Source of the DNA: Stenotrophomonas pavanii
GTDB taxonomy: Bacteria > Pseudomonadota > Gammaproteobacteria > Xanthomonadales > Xanthomonadaceae
Reading direction: 5' to 3'
Assembly: GCF_900101175.1 (NCBI RefSeq)
Contig: NZ_FNFQ01000001.1
Location: 1-64,000 of the forward strand
DNA length: 64,000 nucleotides
Shown in pieces: positions 6,888-14,453 of this stretch. Made by a program: the position numbers and the translations under genes. The notes under the pieces are model-generated. The model saw nothing but the letters and a program-made list of their open reading frames with translations, was not told where the DNA came from and made no database searches. Position 1 is the first letter of the stretch. Every line of letters starts with the position of its first letter.

Positions 6888-7297
6888 ACCGCAGCGGCTA
6901 CAGCGACGACTGCGACACGTGGCCGCTGATCTGCTGGCGCGGCGCGGTTTCTTCCGCCTTGCGCGGCAAGCGCGGCCAGAAATTCCTGGTCGAACTTCGT
7001 GATGCGCTCGACGCGATGCCCGAAAAGCGCCTCATCGCCGAACAGCTCCAGGACAGCACCGGCTGCCACTGCACGCTGGGCGTCATCGGCGCCAAGCGCG
7101 GCTTGGACATGACCGGCTTGGACCCCGACGACCGCGAGGCCGTGAGCAAAGCCTTCGGCATCGCCGAAGCAATGGCAGCGGAGATCGTTCACGAGAACGA
7201 CGGCGAGTGGCGCTGGGACAACGAAACGCCGGAGCAGCGGTGGACGCGCATGCGTGCATGGGTCGAGAGCCACATCGCCGAAGGAGCAGCCGCGTGA
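6884..7297 (+). CDS. Conserved-looking phage protein, unknown function
   Basis: Encodes 137 residues; the middle reads KFLVELRDALDAMPEKRLIA, GCHCTLGVIGAKRGLDMTGL and DREAVSKAFGIAEAMAAEIV. The Trp-rich ends (WPLICWRGAV, GEWRWDNETPEQRWTRMRAW) and balanced charge argue for a folded protein. I recall similar sequences in Xanthomonadaceae prophages without assigned function. It overlaps its neighbours by 4 bases on both sides. Confidence 0.65.
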   Translation: MNRSGYSDDCDTWPLICWRGAVSSALRGKRGQKFLVELRDALDAMPEKRLIAEQLQDSTGCHCTLGVIGAKRGLDMTGLDPDDREAVSKAFGIAEAMAAEIVHENDGEWRWDNETPEQRWTRMRAWVESHIAEGAAA

Positions 7298-7407
7298 CCG
7301 ACCCCGACTTCTTCGCCGCCATGGCCGTCGGCATCCCGCCCATCACCCCACCCGTCGGCCCGGCGCCCGCGCCGGCCGAGCCCACCAGCGAACAGGAGAC
7401 CGAGTAA
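7294..7407 (+). CDS. Very small Pro-rich phage peptide (GTG start)
   Basis: Encodes 37 residues from a GTG that overlaps the upstream TGA. The sequence (TDPDFFAAMAVGIPPITPPV, then Pro/Ala/Glu-rich) is too short to classify. The support is the overlap on both sides (its TAA shares a base with the next ATG) and the CGAAGGAG ribosome site. Confidence 0.45.
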   Translation: MTDPDFFAAMAVGIPPITPPVGPAPAPAEPTSEQETE

Positions 7408-7664
7408 TGCGCCACCTGGCCCTGCCCATCTACTGCGCCGTCGTCGTGATCCTGCTGCTCGCCCTCCTGGCGCGCGTCATCTACGCCGACGCCGGCTCGT
7501 TCCTGCCGCCCGTGCTGTTCGGCATCGGCTATTTCGCCTGGCGCGGCATCAGGGATGCCCGGCAGTCATGGCCGGAGTTCAAGGCCGATCGGCAGCGCGA
7601 CGCAGACCGGCGCCGCCGCGAGGCACAGCGGAATCGCCATCCAATCACCGACACCGACTACTGA
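7407..7664 (+). CDS. Small phage membrane protein
   Basis: Encodes 85 residues. Residues about 4-24 (LALPIYCAVVVILLLALLAR) form a clear membrane helix, and about 31-45 (FLPPVLFGIGYFAW) a second, weaker one. The C-terminal tail is strongly basic (RQRDADRRRREAQRNRH) and should stay in the cytoplasm. An ACAGGAGAC ribosome site precedes the start, which overlaps the previous stop. Phage inner membrane peptides of this kind often affect host physiology or exclusion, but nothing specific can be said. Confidence 0.6.
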   Translation: MRHLALPIYCAVVVILLLALLARVIYADAGSFLPPVLFGIGYFAWRGIRDARQSWPEFKADRQRDADRRRREAQRNRHPITDTDY

Positions 7665-7751
7665 CCCCCTGCCCTGCGCTCTCCCCCTGTAGCGCAGGGA
7701 ACCCGTGCCGGCCGGGTTCCAACAGCCGGCAAACCATCCCAGGAGTCCAGC

Positions 7752-7961
7752 GTGCGTAACCAGCTCGACATCTTCGATCACGACCCGGCCCGCATGGCAG
7801 CGGCCAACCGCGCCGCCGCCGAACGCGCACTGCACGACGTGCAGTTCACCGCCACCGTCCGGCAGGAACGCCACGACTACTACGTGGGCGAAGCCGAACG
7901 CTGGGAACACCTCGCCGCGCACAGCGCGCGCTCCACCAACAGCAAGGACATGCAGGCATGA
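7752..7961 (+). CDS. Small phage protein (GTG start)
   Basis: Encodes 69 residues (MRNQLDIFDHDPARMAAANR...). GTG 7752 follows CAGGAGTCC at good spacing. NQLDIFDHDPARM at the N-terminus resembles short clamp-binding style sequences (Q-L-x-x-F), which is only a suggestion. It overlaps the next gene by 4 bases. Confidence 0.55.
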   Translation: MRNQLDIFDHDPARMAAANRAAAERALHDVQFTATVRQERHDYYVGEAERWEHLAAHSARSTNSKDMQA

Positions 7962-8794
7962 GCAACGACAAGAAGACAATGGAAGATGTGCGCAACCTGA
8001 TCGTCTGCGATACGCAGTTCGGCTGGACCGGGTCCACTACTCTGCGGCTGCAGCAGATGCTTGCGCTCCAGGAACGCGGCTGGCTGGCTGAAGGAGCAGA
8101 GAACAACGAGTTCGACCTGACTGATGCTGGCCGCGATGTTGTAGCCCGCGCCCTGCAGAGCGCAGTTCAGCCCACCCTGGCGGACGTGCAGCCCGGAGGG
8201 AGGGTAAGGCTGGGGGATGAGGCCGAGCGGGCGCGGTTTGAGGCGTGGGGCCGCGTGGAAGGTCTGCCGCTTGCCCGGGCCAAGCTCGGTGGCTATGCCT
8301 TCGAGGTGACGGCAAAGGCATGGCTCGCTTGGCAATATCTCTCCGCCCAGCCCTCCCCGGGTGGTCAGGATGCTCGTGCGCAGTTCGAGGAGTATCGGGG
8401 CGGCGATTGCGAGCGTGACGCGCAGGGCTACTACGTGCATGGTCGCACCGCACAGGATTGGGCGCTGTGGCAGGCAGCACTCGCCGCCCGCCAGCCGGTT
8501 GGGGAGCCGGTGGGCGTTGCCACAGTGGTTCACAGCAAGCACTTCGACAAGACGCAGTGCACCTTCATGCGCTCTGATGTGCCGGAAGGTACGAAGCTCT
8601 ACGCCGCCCCGCCCGCGCAGGCCGTGGACCTGGGGCAGTTCCGGGAGGCGGTTGAATGCTGGGTTCGCAGCATCAGCATCATCGCCGACAACGAACAGGA
8701 GGATGCCGAAGAACGCCGGGCAGCGCGTGACTTGATTCGGCGCGGCGAATGGCTGCTGGCCCTGATCGACAGCAAGGCGGTGGGCAATGGCTGA
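7958..8794 (+). CDS. Modular phage protein of unknown function
   Basis: The 278-residue product has an N-terminal segment (residues about 5-68) that reads like a small winged-helix or DUF unit (LQERGWLAEGAENNEFDLTD). A middle segment (about 88-175, EAWGRVEGLPLARAKLGGYA, WLAWQYLSAQP, AQDWALWQAALAARQP) is of a type common in phage-encoded mosaic proteins. The segment DVPEGTKLYAAPPAQ is a frequent linker in such proteins, and a C-terminal helical unit follows. Enzymatic motifs are not seen. It sits in the coupled rightward operon. Confidence 0.6.
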   Translation: MSNDKKTMEDVRNLIVCDTQFGWTGSTTLRLQQMLALQERGWLAEGAENNEFDLTDAGRDVVARALQSAVQPTLADVQPGGRVRLGDEAERARFEAWGRVEGLPLARAKLGGYAFEVTAKAWLAWQYLSAQPSPGGQDARAQFEEYRGGDCERDAQGYYVHGRTAQDWALWQAALAARQPVGEPVGVATVVHSKHFDKTQCTFMRSDVPEGTKLYAAPPAQAVDLGQFREAVECWVRSISIIADNEQEDAEERRAARDLIRRGEWLLALIDSKAVGNG

Positions 8795-9065
8795 TCCCAA
8801 GTACATCGCCAGTGGCGACCTACACGAAGCGAACGCAGCGCTCTGCGAGTTTGCTGGGCGCTGGAACATGGACGGCGACTACATCCGTTGCCGCGAGTGC
8901 GACCGTGCCCAGCTGACCAACTACGCCCACTTCCAGTTCCAGCACGCGCGAGACTGCGCCGTAGCGTCAACCTCCGACCCGCATCCGTGGGTGACGTTCG
9001 TGCGTCTGGTGACGCCGATCATCGAAGCCGTCGAGAAGGCGGAGCAGGCGGTCCCCAATGGCTGA
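8787..9065 (+). CDS. Small putative zinc-binding phage protein
   Basis: Encodes 92 residues. CRECDRAQLTNYAHFQFQHA followed by RDC places two Cys, a His and a Cys at spacing fitting a single zinc site (about residues 35-57). It overlaps the previous gene by 8 bases, and its stop overlaps the ATG of the repeated start sequence at 9058. Its C-terminal end reaches the first copy of the 23-bp direct repeat. Confidence 0.6.
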   Translation: MADPKYIASGDLHEANAALCEFAGRWNMDGDYIRCRECDRAQLTNYAHFQFQHARDCAVASTSDPHPWVTFVRLVTPIIEAVEKAEQAVPNG

Positions 9066-9396
9066 CCAGCTGCTCACGTCAGCACCAATCTCTCCCCATC
9101 AGCTCGCAGAGCAGAATCTCCGTCTTCTCCTTCGCATCCTGCTGCGATACCACCGGAATCGCCAGACCAGTGAGACTCGGTCCGTACACCACGTGAACCG
9201 CCACGATCTCACCACGGCCTGGACTCCCCACCGAAACCCTGGCCGTCACCGTCCTGCCCCGGATTGCGAAGACCCAGTCCTCGTGCCAACTCCCACTCGC
9301 AGGCATCCAGTGCTCCCTTTTTCATCTCTCCTTGATCCCAGCATACAAAAACAGGCAGCCGTGAGGTATTCCACCAATGGCTGACCAGCTGCTCAC
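9055..9396. repeat. Two 23-bp direct repeats bracketing a reversed small gene
   Basis: The sequence beginning CCAATGGCTGACCAGCTGCT and ending CAC occurs at 9055-9077 and again at 9374-9396, a period of 319 bases; similarity continues imperfectly for another 10 bases (both reach GCACCA). Each copy contains an ATG reading MADQLLT. The second copy starts a long gene; the first is the likely original junction with the gene ending at 9065. The intervening DNA carries one gene on the opposite strand, so this looks like an insertion with duplication of the start region. Confidence 0.75.
9079..9306 (-). CDS. Reversed small gene inserted in the phage operon (moron-like)
   Basis: Encodes 75 residues (MPASGSWHEDWVFAIRGRTV...). 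It has an AAAGGGAGC ribosome site 7 bases before ATG, balanced composition and beta-strand character (GEIVAVHVVYGPSLTGLAIP). It opposes all neighbouring genes and fills the space between the two direct repeats, as an acquired cargo gene would. No recognised domain. An upstream A/T-rich stretch (TTTTTGTATGCT on its strand) could hold a promoter, but no good -35 is seen. The opposite frame 9058-9384 is less convincing. Confidence 0.55.
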   Translation of the reverse strand: MPASGSWHEDWVFAIRGRTVTARVSVGSPGRGEIVAVHVVYGPSLTGLAIPVVSQQDAKEKTEILLCELMGRDWC

Positions 9397-10108
9397 CGCT
9401 GCACCATGGAAAGGCAAAGGCGTCATCGATCAAGATCTGGCGTTCAAGATCGCCGACGGCATCGTTTCGCGGAGACTGGTCAAGGGATGGTCGCGTCAAG
9501 CCATCCTATCCAGCATCGAGGGAGGTCCGTCGCCATGCGGACGTGCGTTTTACCTGATGCGCGGTGGCGTCATCGTCGTCGCCCTCTTCCCGATGACGCA
9601 GCTGAGCGATATGAACGGTCGAGGGTACTGGTACTCAATCCGCGACCTGTTCCCGCCGCTTCCCGAGCGCACCCATGCAGGTACTAAAGATCTGCAGCCG
9701 TTCCAGGTCGGTGACAAGGTCTGGGCTTGGTACAAGGACGAGCCCAGGGCTGATTATGGCCAACCCGATCAGCGGGGCGACGACACACGCTGGAGTCGGT
9801 GCTTTCCGCTGTTCACCGTCAAGAGTGTGACGGGTCCGCACCTCGAACCGGCAAAGTTCGCCGGTCGATCGCACTACCAGGTGCAGCTCAGGTATCGCGA
9901 AGGGCCGCCCGCCACCCACTACGACGCGGGCTACCACGACGTTTGCCCGATCAAGGGGCGTCCCTGGCAGATGCGCGGAGACGGCGACTACCTGCAGTTG
10001 GTGCACCGTGCACCGCCTGCGGCAAAGCCACGCCGTGCTGCTGCGGTGCCACCGCCCACCCCCACCCTGCCGCCGCCGTTGCCGGCCCAACTGGACCTGT
10101 TCGCATGA
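9377..10108 (+). CDS. Phage protein, unknown function, Pro-rich C-terminus
   Basis: The 243-residue product starts in the second copy of the repeat (MADQLLTAAPWKGKGVIDQD). The body is Trp/Tyr-rich and probably folded (FQVGDKVWAWYKDEPRADYG resembles an SH3-like turn); the last 35 residues are Pro/Ala-rich and end QLDLFA, a sequence of the sliding clamp-binding type (QLxLF). This suggests association with host DNA polymerase clamp, an inference from one motif. It overlaps the next gene as ATGA. Confidence 0.65.
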   Translation: MADQLLTAAPWKGKGVIDQDLAFKIADGIVSRRLVKGWSRQAILSSIEGGPSPCGRAFYLMRGGVIVVALFPMTQLSDMNGRGYWYSIRDLFPPLPERTHAGTKDLQPFQVGDKVWAWYKDEPRADYGQPDQRGDDTRWSRCFPLFTVKSVTGPHLEPAKFAGRSHYQVQLRYREGPPATHYDAGYHDVCPIKGRPWQMRGDGDYLQLVHRAPPAAKPRRAAAVPPPTPTLPPPLPAQLDLFA

Positions 10109-10689
10109 CCGCACCACTGCCCGTTTCCCCGGCGACCGTTGTCGAGGCCACCAGGGCGTCGTCGCCTGTCGCAGCGGTCGTCTCTGCCATGCGGCGCGTC
10201 GATCCCGCCGGCGGCGGCGTTGCTGCCAACCAGGTGCGTGCTTGGGCCGACACCCTGATGACAGCGCTCTATACCGCGCAGCCGGTGCGCTGGGAGTACC
10301 GCCACAAAGACGATCATGCGCCGGGCTGCTGGATGCAGGCCGACGCCGGCCACGTGTATGGCGGGCACCAGCGCGGCCTCGTTGTCCGCGCCCTGTTCGA
10401 CAGCCCGCGCGTGATCCAGCCAGAGAAGGTCCACGACTTCCAGGGCGGGGTCTGCGTTCGCTGCGGCGACAGCGAGGACTGGGCCGGCCCCGATTGTTCC
10501 CCGCTGGTCGAGAAGGTCGACCCGCGAACCCTGCTCCCGTTCGACCCGCAGTGGCTGGTCGAGCCGCTGGAATGGCTCAGGGACGCCCGTCAGAACCTCA
10601 ACCCGTACGAACGCCGCAGGAGGGCCGAGCAAGCCGCTTTCCTGCTGGAAAAGCTGGTCGCCCACATCGAGGAGTGCAAGAAGCCATGA
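10105..10689 (+). CDS. Phage protein with a Cys pair, unknown function
   Basis: From ATG 10105, overlapping the previous TGA, this encodes 194 residues. The centre has CVRCGDSEDWAGPDC (residues about 114-128), a possible zinc-binding turn, and the C-terminus is helical and basic (YERRRRAEQAAFLLEKLVAH). No family recognised. The frame is open further upstream, but that part lies over the preceding gene. Confidence 0.6.
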   Translation: MTAPLPVSPATVVEATRASSPVAAVVSAMRRVDPAGGGVAANQVRAWADTLMTALYTAQPVRWEYRHKDDHAPGCWMQADAGHVYGGHQRGLVVRALFDSPRVIQPEKVHDFQGGVCVRCGDSEDWAGPDCSPLVEKVDPRTLLPFDPQWLVEPLEWLRDARQNLNPYERRRRAEQAAFLLEKLVAHIEECKKP

Positions 10690-10997
10690 CCCAGAAGCAG
10701 ATCAGCCATCCCGAAGGCCTGCCGAATTGCGCCGCCGGGCACCGCGCGCGCCACATCCATGACGAGCGCCGCCCCAGCGCCGGCGGCGGCCACCTCGTCG
10801 AGTGCGCATGTCGGGCGACTAGCAAGAGCAATAACGCCGACACGGCGCTGGCCGAGTGGCGCCGGATCAACCGGCCGGCTCGCAGCGTTCGCTCTGCGTC
10901 CCCGCCGGCAGCCGCCGACAACGTAGTGCAGTTCAAGCTCAGCCTGGCGGAAGCCACACAGCTGCTGCGCGTGGGAGGCGATCATGGGCGCAGCTGA
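10686..10997 (+). CDS. Lar-like small zinc-ribbon phage protein, degenerate
   Basis: Encodes 103 residues. The first half (LPNCAAGHRARHIHDERRPS, then GGGHLVECACRATSKSNNAD and TALAEWRRIN) follows the pattern of Lar-type restriction alleviation proteins: a Cys turn, an aromatic/His strand, VECxxCxA, then an Ala-Trp helix with EAW-N. The CxxC pairs are incomplete here (CAAGH and CAC). If active, a Lar-like protein would modulate host type I restriction. Assignment rests on pattern memory. Confidence 0.5.
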   Translation: MTQKQISHPEGLPNCAAGHRARHIHDERRPSAGGGHLVECACRATSKSNNADTALAEWRRINRPARSVRSASPPAAADNVVQFKLSLAEATQLLRVGGDHGRS

Positions 10998-11187
10998 ACG
11001 ACTGGAAGAGCTGCTGTCGCTCGACCGCGTGCGGCAGATGACCGGTATGGGCACGACCTTCATCTACGGCGAGATCAAAGCTGGCCGGTTCCCTCGCTCG
11101 ATCCGCATCGGCCGTCGCGCACTGTGGATACAATCGGAGGTGCAGGGTTGGGTTCGGCAGCAGATTGCGCAGAATCGACCGCTGTAA
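10984..11187 (+). CDS. AlpA-family DNA-binding protein, likely excisionase or regulator
   Basis: The 67-residue product has the AlpA layout: LLSLDRVRQMTGMGTTFIYG, EIKAGRFPRSIRIGRRALWI, then W-x-E/S and a final helix (SEVQGWVRQQI). This is the MerR-like winged helix that binds DNA as AlpA or phage Xis-type proteins do. GGAGG precedes the start. It is the last prophage gene, 77 bases from the end of the tRNA gene, which is where an excision factor and integrase usually sit; only this one gene is present. Confidence 0.8.
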   Translation: MGAAERLEELLSLDRVRQMTGMGTTFIYGEIKAGRFPRSIRIGRRALWIQSEVQGWVRQQIAQNRPL

Positions 11188-11228
11188 GTGGATGGGTAGC
11201 TGGGCGGGTAGCAATGGCTGAGGCAACG

Positions 11229-11255
11229 AAAAAGCCCCTATTTCCAGGGGCTTTT
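11229..11255. terminator. Terminator between tRNA-Ser and the prophage
   Basis: AAAAAGCCCC, a short loop (TATTTCCA) and GGGGCTTTT form a stem with A and T tracts on either side, so it can stop transcription from both directions. It lies 10 bases past the tRNA 3' end. Confidence 0.85.
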
Positions 11256-11264
11256 AAAGAATTC

Positions 11265-11354
11265 TGGCGGAGAGAGTGGGATTCGAACCCACGGAAGGTT
11301 TAACCCTTCGCCGGTTTTCAAGACCGGTGCCTTAAACCGCTCGGCCATCTCTCC
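11265..11354 (-). tRNA. tRNA-Ser, anticodon UGA
   Basis: On the minus strand the 90-nt sequence runs from GGAGAGATGG to TCTCTCC-G-CCA. It pairs a 7-bp acceptor stem, has an anticodon stem CCGGT/ACCGG around the loop CTTGAAA (anticodon TGA), a long variable arm as expected for tRNA-Ser, and GTTCGAATC in the T loop. CCA is encoded. Its 3' end faces the prophage, the usual orientation for integration at a tRNA gene. Confidence 0.95.
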
Positions 11355-11478
11355 AATCGGGTCCCGGTCGCCCGGGCAGCGGCGTATTCTCGCACGTGAA
11401 GGGCGTTTGCCCAAGACCACCTTGCCCCTGCCCTTCGCATCCGGCACGGTGGGGGCCTTCACCGCATCCGGAGCCGCC

Positions 11479-12552
11479 ATGGCCCATCTCGATCTGGCCA
11501 ACCTGCGCACCTGCCTGCTGGACGATACCCAGCTGGCCGCTGTGGCCCTGCACCGCACCTTCGCCGGGCACCTGCCGGTCAGCAGCGGGCATCTGGTGGT
11601 CTGCGATCCGCTGGTCCAGGCCGAGGCGCCTGCGCTGGCCGACTACACCGCCCCGCTGGGCCGGCACCCGGTCGAAATCATCGTGCACAGCGGCCGCCCG
11701 GCGTTGGCCGTGGTCTGGTTCAAGCCCCGCGAAGCTCTTACCGCGACCGCCCTGCACTGGCAGATGGCGCGCTGGACCACGCAGGACCTGACCGGCCTGG
11801 ATGAGGACAGCTTCATCGGCTACCCGGTCGACGCCGGCATCGGTTGTTTCATGGATACCGACACCCAGCAGGCGCTGCTGGCCCTGATCGAACAGGCCGA
11901 TGGCGACGAAGAGAGTGAATGGTCGGATGCACTGATCGACCACGATGGCCTGGACGAAGGCGCCGAGTACCGCCCCTGGGGGGAGGACTCGCCGCACGGC
12001 CTGGTGGTCTTCACCAGCGGCTGGGGCGACGGCGTCTATCCCAGCTACTGGGCGCTGGATACGTCCGGCATTCCGGTCGCCCTGGTCACCGATTTCCTGT
12101 GCATCGAGGGTGGCGATGGGCGCGACGAGCGCGAGATTGCCGACCAGGCCTATCGCGACAACCTGCCAGCTGCAGAAGCCGAGGCGCTGGCACGACTGGT
12201 GGCCGCCGTCGAACGTGACGACAAGGAGGCATTGCAGGACCTGCTGAAGGATGCGCCGCAGCGCGCCAACCAGATCGAACCGGGCTGCGGCGGCACCGCC
12301 CTGTACGAGGCGATCCGCCTGGACCGCCCGCAGGCATTGCGGGTGCTGCTACAGGGCGGCGCATTGCCGGCGATGCCCGAGCGCCTGCACATGAGCAAGG
12401 TGACCGGCTATCTGGACTACGCGCGGTTCCTGAAGAAGCCACGCAGCGCAGAGTTGATGGCGGTGCTGGAAGCGCCGGTCGTTGCGGCCGAACCGCCACC
12501 GGCCGCAGCGCGACGCCGCAGTTTCTGGGACCGGCTGTTCGGCCGGAACTGA
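11479..12552 (+). CDS. DUF4241-type protein with C-terminal ankyrin-like tail
   Basis: Encodes 357 residues from ATG 11479 (GGAG upstream; an earlier frame to 11407 reads into tRNA flanking sequence). The middle (VVFTSGWGDGVYPSYWALDT, GIPVALVTDFLCIEGG) is the signature I know for DUF4241, a domain often found in polymorphic-toxin immunity settings. After about residue 250 there are helical repeats (GGTALYEAIRLDRPQALRVL, LLQGGALPAMPERL) resembling ankyrin repeats. No toxin gene is next to it. Cytoplasmic; function unknown. Confidence 0.7.
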   Translation: MAHLDLANLRTCLLDDTQLAAVALHRTFAGHLPVSSGHLVVCDPLVQAEAPALADYTAPLGRHPVEIIVHSGRPALAVVWFKPREALTATALHWQMARWTTQDLTGLDEDSFIGYPVDAGIGCFMDTDTQQALLALIEQADGDEESEWSDALIDHDGLDEGAEYRPWGEDSPHGLVVFTSGWGDGVYPSYWALDTSGIPVALVTDFLCIEGGDGRDEREIADQAYRDNLPAAEAEALARLVAAVERDDKEALQDLLKDAPQRANQIEPGCGGTALYEAIRLDRPQALRVLLQGGALPAMPERLHMSKVTGYLDYARFLKKPRSAELMAVLEAPVVAAEPPPAAARRRSFWDRLFGRN

Positions 12553-12570
12553 TCAGCTGGAAAACAGCAA

Positions 12571-12593
12571 CGCCGGGCATGGCCCGGCGCTAC
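12571..12593 (-). repeat. SMAG (REP) element
   Basis: GTAG followed by the palindrome CGCCGGGC-CAT-GCCCGGCG on the minus strand. It lies between the DUF4241 gene and the LysR gene, two converging transcripts, where it could also act as a weak transcript-end hairpin. Confidence 0.85.
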
Positions 12594-12605
12594 CGTTCAG
12601 CTCTC

Positions 12606-13598
12606 TCAGCCGGCATCCACCGCCAGCGCACCCAGTGCACTGGCCTTGATCCGCTCCTTGGCCTTTTCACAGGCGCCACCGCAATCCAGGCGCGAGGCCT
12701 CCAGCTGCGGCGGCAGGTGCTCGGCCAGGAAGTCGATGAACACGCGCACCGCCGGCAGCAGGCCGCGGCGCGAGGCGAACACGGCGTGGCATACGCCCTG
12801 CGGCAGCGACCAGTCCGGAAGCACCACTTCCAGCTCGCCGTTGCGCACGGCGTCGGCGCACACGGTTTCCGGCAGCATGGTGATGCCGAAACCGTCCTTC
12901 ACCATGCTCTGCAGCAGCGGGAAGTCGAAGCCGGCCACGCGCGGCTGCAGGTCGACCCGGCGCACTTCGCCTTCCGGGCCATGCAGCTCCCAGCGCTGGC
13001 GCGCTTCGTCTTCGCTGATGCTGAGGGTGACGTGCTGGGTCAGCTCTTCCGGGTCCTTGGGGCGGCCGGCGCGGTCCAGGTACTTCGGGCTGGCCACCAG
13101 CAATTCCTGCACCTGGCCGAAGCTGCGCATCACCAGGCTGCCGTCATCGTCCAGGCGCGAACGCACGCGCAGGGCCACGTCGTAGCCTTCATTGATGATG
13201 TCCACGCGGCGGTTGCTGATGTTCAGCTGCAGCCGCACCTTCGGGTACTGCTCCAGGAACTTGGGCAGCAGCTTGGGCAGCTGCATCTGCGCCAGTGACA
13301 CCGGCACGCTGGCGCGCACCACGCCGCGCGGTTCCGCACTGAGGCGGTCCACCACTTCGCGGGCGGCCTGGGCCTCGGCCAGCATCGTCTGCGCATGCCG
13401 GTGCACGCTGGTGCCGACGTCGGTGACCGCGAAACGGCGCGTGGAGCGCTGCAGCAGGCGCACGCCCAGGTCGGTTTCCAGCTGGCTGATGCGGCGGCTC
13501 AGTCGCGACTTGGGAATACCCAGCGCGCGCTCGGCAGCGGCGAATCCGCCGTGGTCGACCACCATCGCGAAGTAGTACAGATCATTCAGGTCATGCAT
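12606..13598 (-). CDS. LysR-family transcriptional regulator
   Basis: The 330-residue protein begins MHDLNDLYYFAMVVDHGGFA with the LysR winged helix (AAERALGIPKSRLSRRISQL), a linker helix and the effector domain (residues about 88-295, with VSLAQMQLPKLLPKFLEQYP and FDFPLLQSMVKDGFGITMLP). It belongs to the subgroup that starts HDLNDL-Y-F and often controls an adjacent divergent oxidoreductase. The azoreductase gene is divergent 127 bases away, so it is the likely target. The C-terminal tail (CGGACEKAKERIKA) extends past the usual end. Confidence 0.9.
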   Translation of the reverse strand: MHDLNDLYYFAMVVDHGGFAAAERALGIPKSRLSRRISQLETDLGVRLLQRSTRRFAVTDVGTSVHRHAQTMLAEAQAAREVVDRLSAEPRGVVRASVPVSLAQMQLPKLLPKFLEQYPKVRLQLNISNRRVDIINEGYDVALRVRSRLDDDGSLVMRSFGQVQELLVASPKYLDRAGRPKDPEELTQHVTLSISEDEARQRWELHGPEGEVRRVDLQPRVAGFDFPLLQSMVKDGFGITMLPETVCADAVRNGELEVVLPDWSLPQGVCHAVFASRRGLLPAVRVFIDFLAEHLPPQLEASRLDCGGACEKAKERIKASALGALAVDAG

Positions 13599-13725
13599 GC
13601 CCGAGTTCCATATCTAGAACAATACGTGGCATTCAACCACCTTTATTCCGCCTTTGCAACAACCTATCGTTCTCTCCGTCGGCGGGGCACCCCCGCCCCT
13701 TCCTCCCAGAACATAGGTGACTGCC
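13599..13725. promoter_or_regulatory. Divergent control region between the LysR and azoreductase genes
   Basis: Contains TTCCATATCTAGAA, an interrupted palindrome, just upstream of the regulator start, and GTGGCATTCAACCAC (arms GTGG/CCAC) a little further on. Both fit the T-N11-A style of LysR sites. Which one is bound is unknown. Confidence 0.45.
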
Positions 13726-14313
13726 ATGAAGCTTCTGCATCTCGACGCCAGCGTGCTTGGCGACAACTCCGTCTCGCGCCAGCTGTCGGCGGCCGTGGTC
13801 GCCCGCTTCACGGGCCAGATCGATGGCTTGCAGGTCGATTATCGCGATCTTGACGCCAATCCGGTACCGCACCTGCGCAGCAGCTCGCTGGCCAAGACCG
13901 ACGCCGCTGAAGCGACCGATGCTGAACAGGTGATGCAGCAGTTCCTGGAGGCCGACATCGTGGTGATCGGCGCGCCGATGTACAACTTCAGCATCCCGTC
14001 CACGCTGAAGGCCTGGATCGACCGCGTGGCCGTGGCCGGCCGCACCTTCAAGTACACCGAGAACGGCCCGGTGGGCCTGGCCGGTGGCAAGCGGGTGATC
14101 ATCGCCAGCAGCCGTGGCGGCATCTACACCGACTCGCCGGCCGACTTCCAGGAGCCATTCCTGCGCCAGGTGTTCGCCTTCATGGGCATCAACGAGGTCG
14201 AGTTCGTGCGCGCCGAGGGCATCGCCTACTCGCCGCAGCACCGTGAGGACGCCATCGCCGGTGCGCTGGCAGCACTGCCGTCGCACGAAGCGGCCGAAGC
14301 CGTCGCTGCGTAA
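13726..14313 (+). CDS. azoR: FMN-dependent NADH-azoreductase
   Basis: The 195-residue flavodoxin-fold protein begins MKLLHLDASVLGDNSVSRQL, the phosphate-binding start of the AzoR family. It continues with IVVIGAPMYNFSIPSTLKAW and IDRVAVAGRTFKYTENGPVG, the FMN contact and dimer segments, then VIIASSRGGIYTD. It reduces azo compounds and quinones with NADH through FMN. Length matches the family (about 195-200). I prefer ATG 13726, preceded by AGGTGA, over the GTG at 13717. The LysR gene diverges from it. Confidence 0.93.
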   Translation: MKLLHLDASVLGDNSVSRQLSAAVVARFTGQIDGLQVDYRDLDANPVPHLRSSSLAKTDAAEATDAEQVMQQFLEADIVVIGAPMYNFSIPSTLKAWIDRVAVAGRTFKYTENGPVGLAGGKRVIIASSRGGIYTDSPADFQEPFLRQVFAFMGINEVEFVRAEGIAYSPQHREDAIAGALAALPSHEAAEAVAA

Positions 14314-14400
14314 CGCGTTCCAACGTACGGCGCCCCTCTCTCCTCGTCTGGGCGCTGAACGCGGGCCGGGATCCCCTCCCCCATCCCGGCCCACCCTGGC

Positions 14401-14424
14401 GGCCCCGCTTTGCGGGGCCGTTTT
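14401..14424 (+). terminator. Terminator after the azoreductase gene
   Basis: GGCCCCGC-TTT-GCGGGGCC followed by GTTTTCTT, 87 bases after the stop codon. Confidence 0.9.
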
Positions 14425-14453
14425 CTTGTGGCGTCCGGCCTGGGGTCTGCGCC

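Noticed and set aside
9058-9384. A 108-codon plus-strand frame beginning MADQLLTSAPISPHQLAEQN
   Set aside because: Its start is the first copy of the duplicated repeat and the rest is Arg/Pro/His-rich. The minus-strand gene at 9079-9306 has a better ribosome site and composition.
11188-11264. A prophage attachment core next to the tRNA
   Set aside because: The short GGGTAGC repeat here is too weak, and the second att copy lies outside the window, so no core can be defined.
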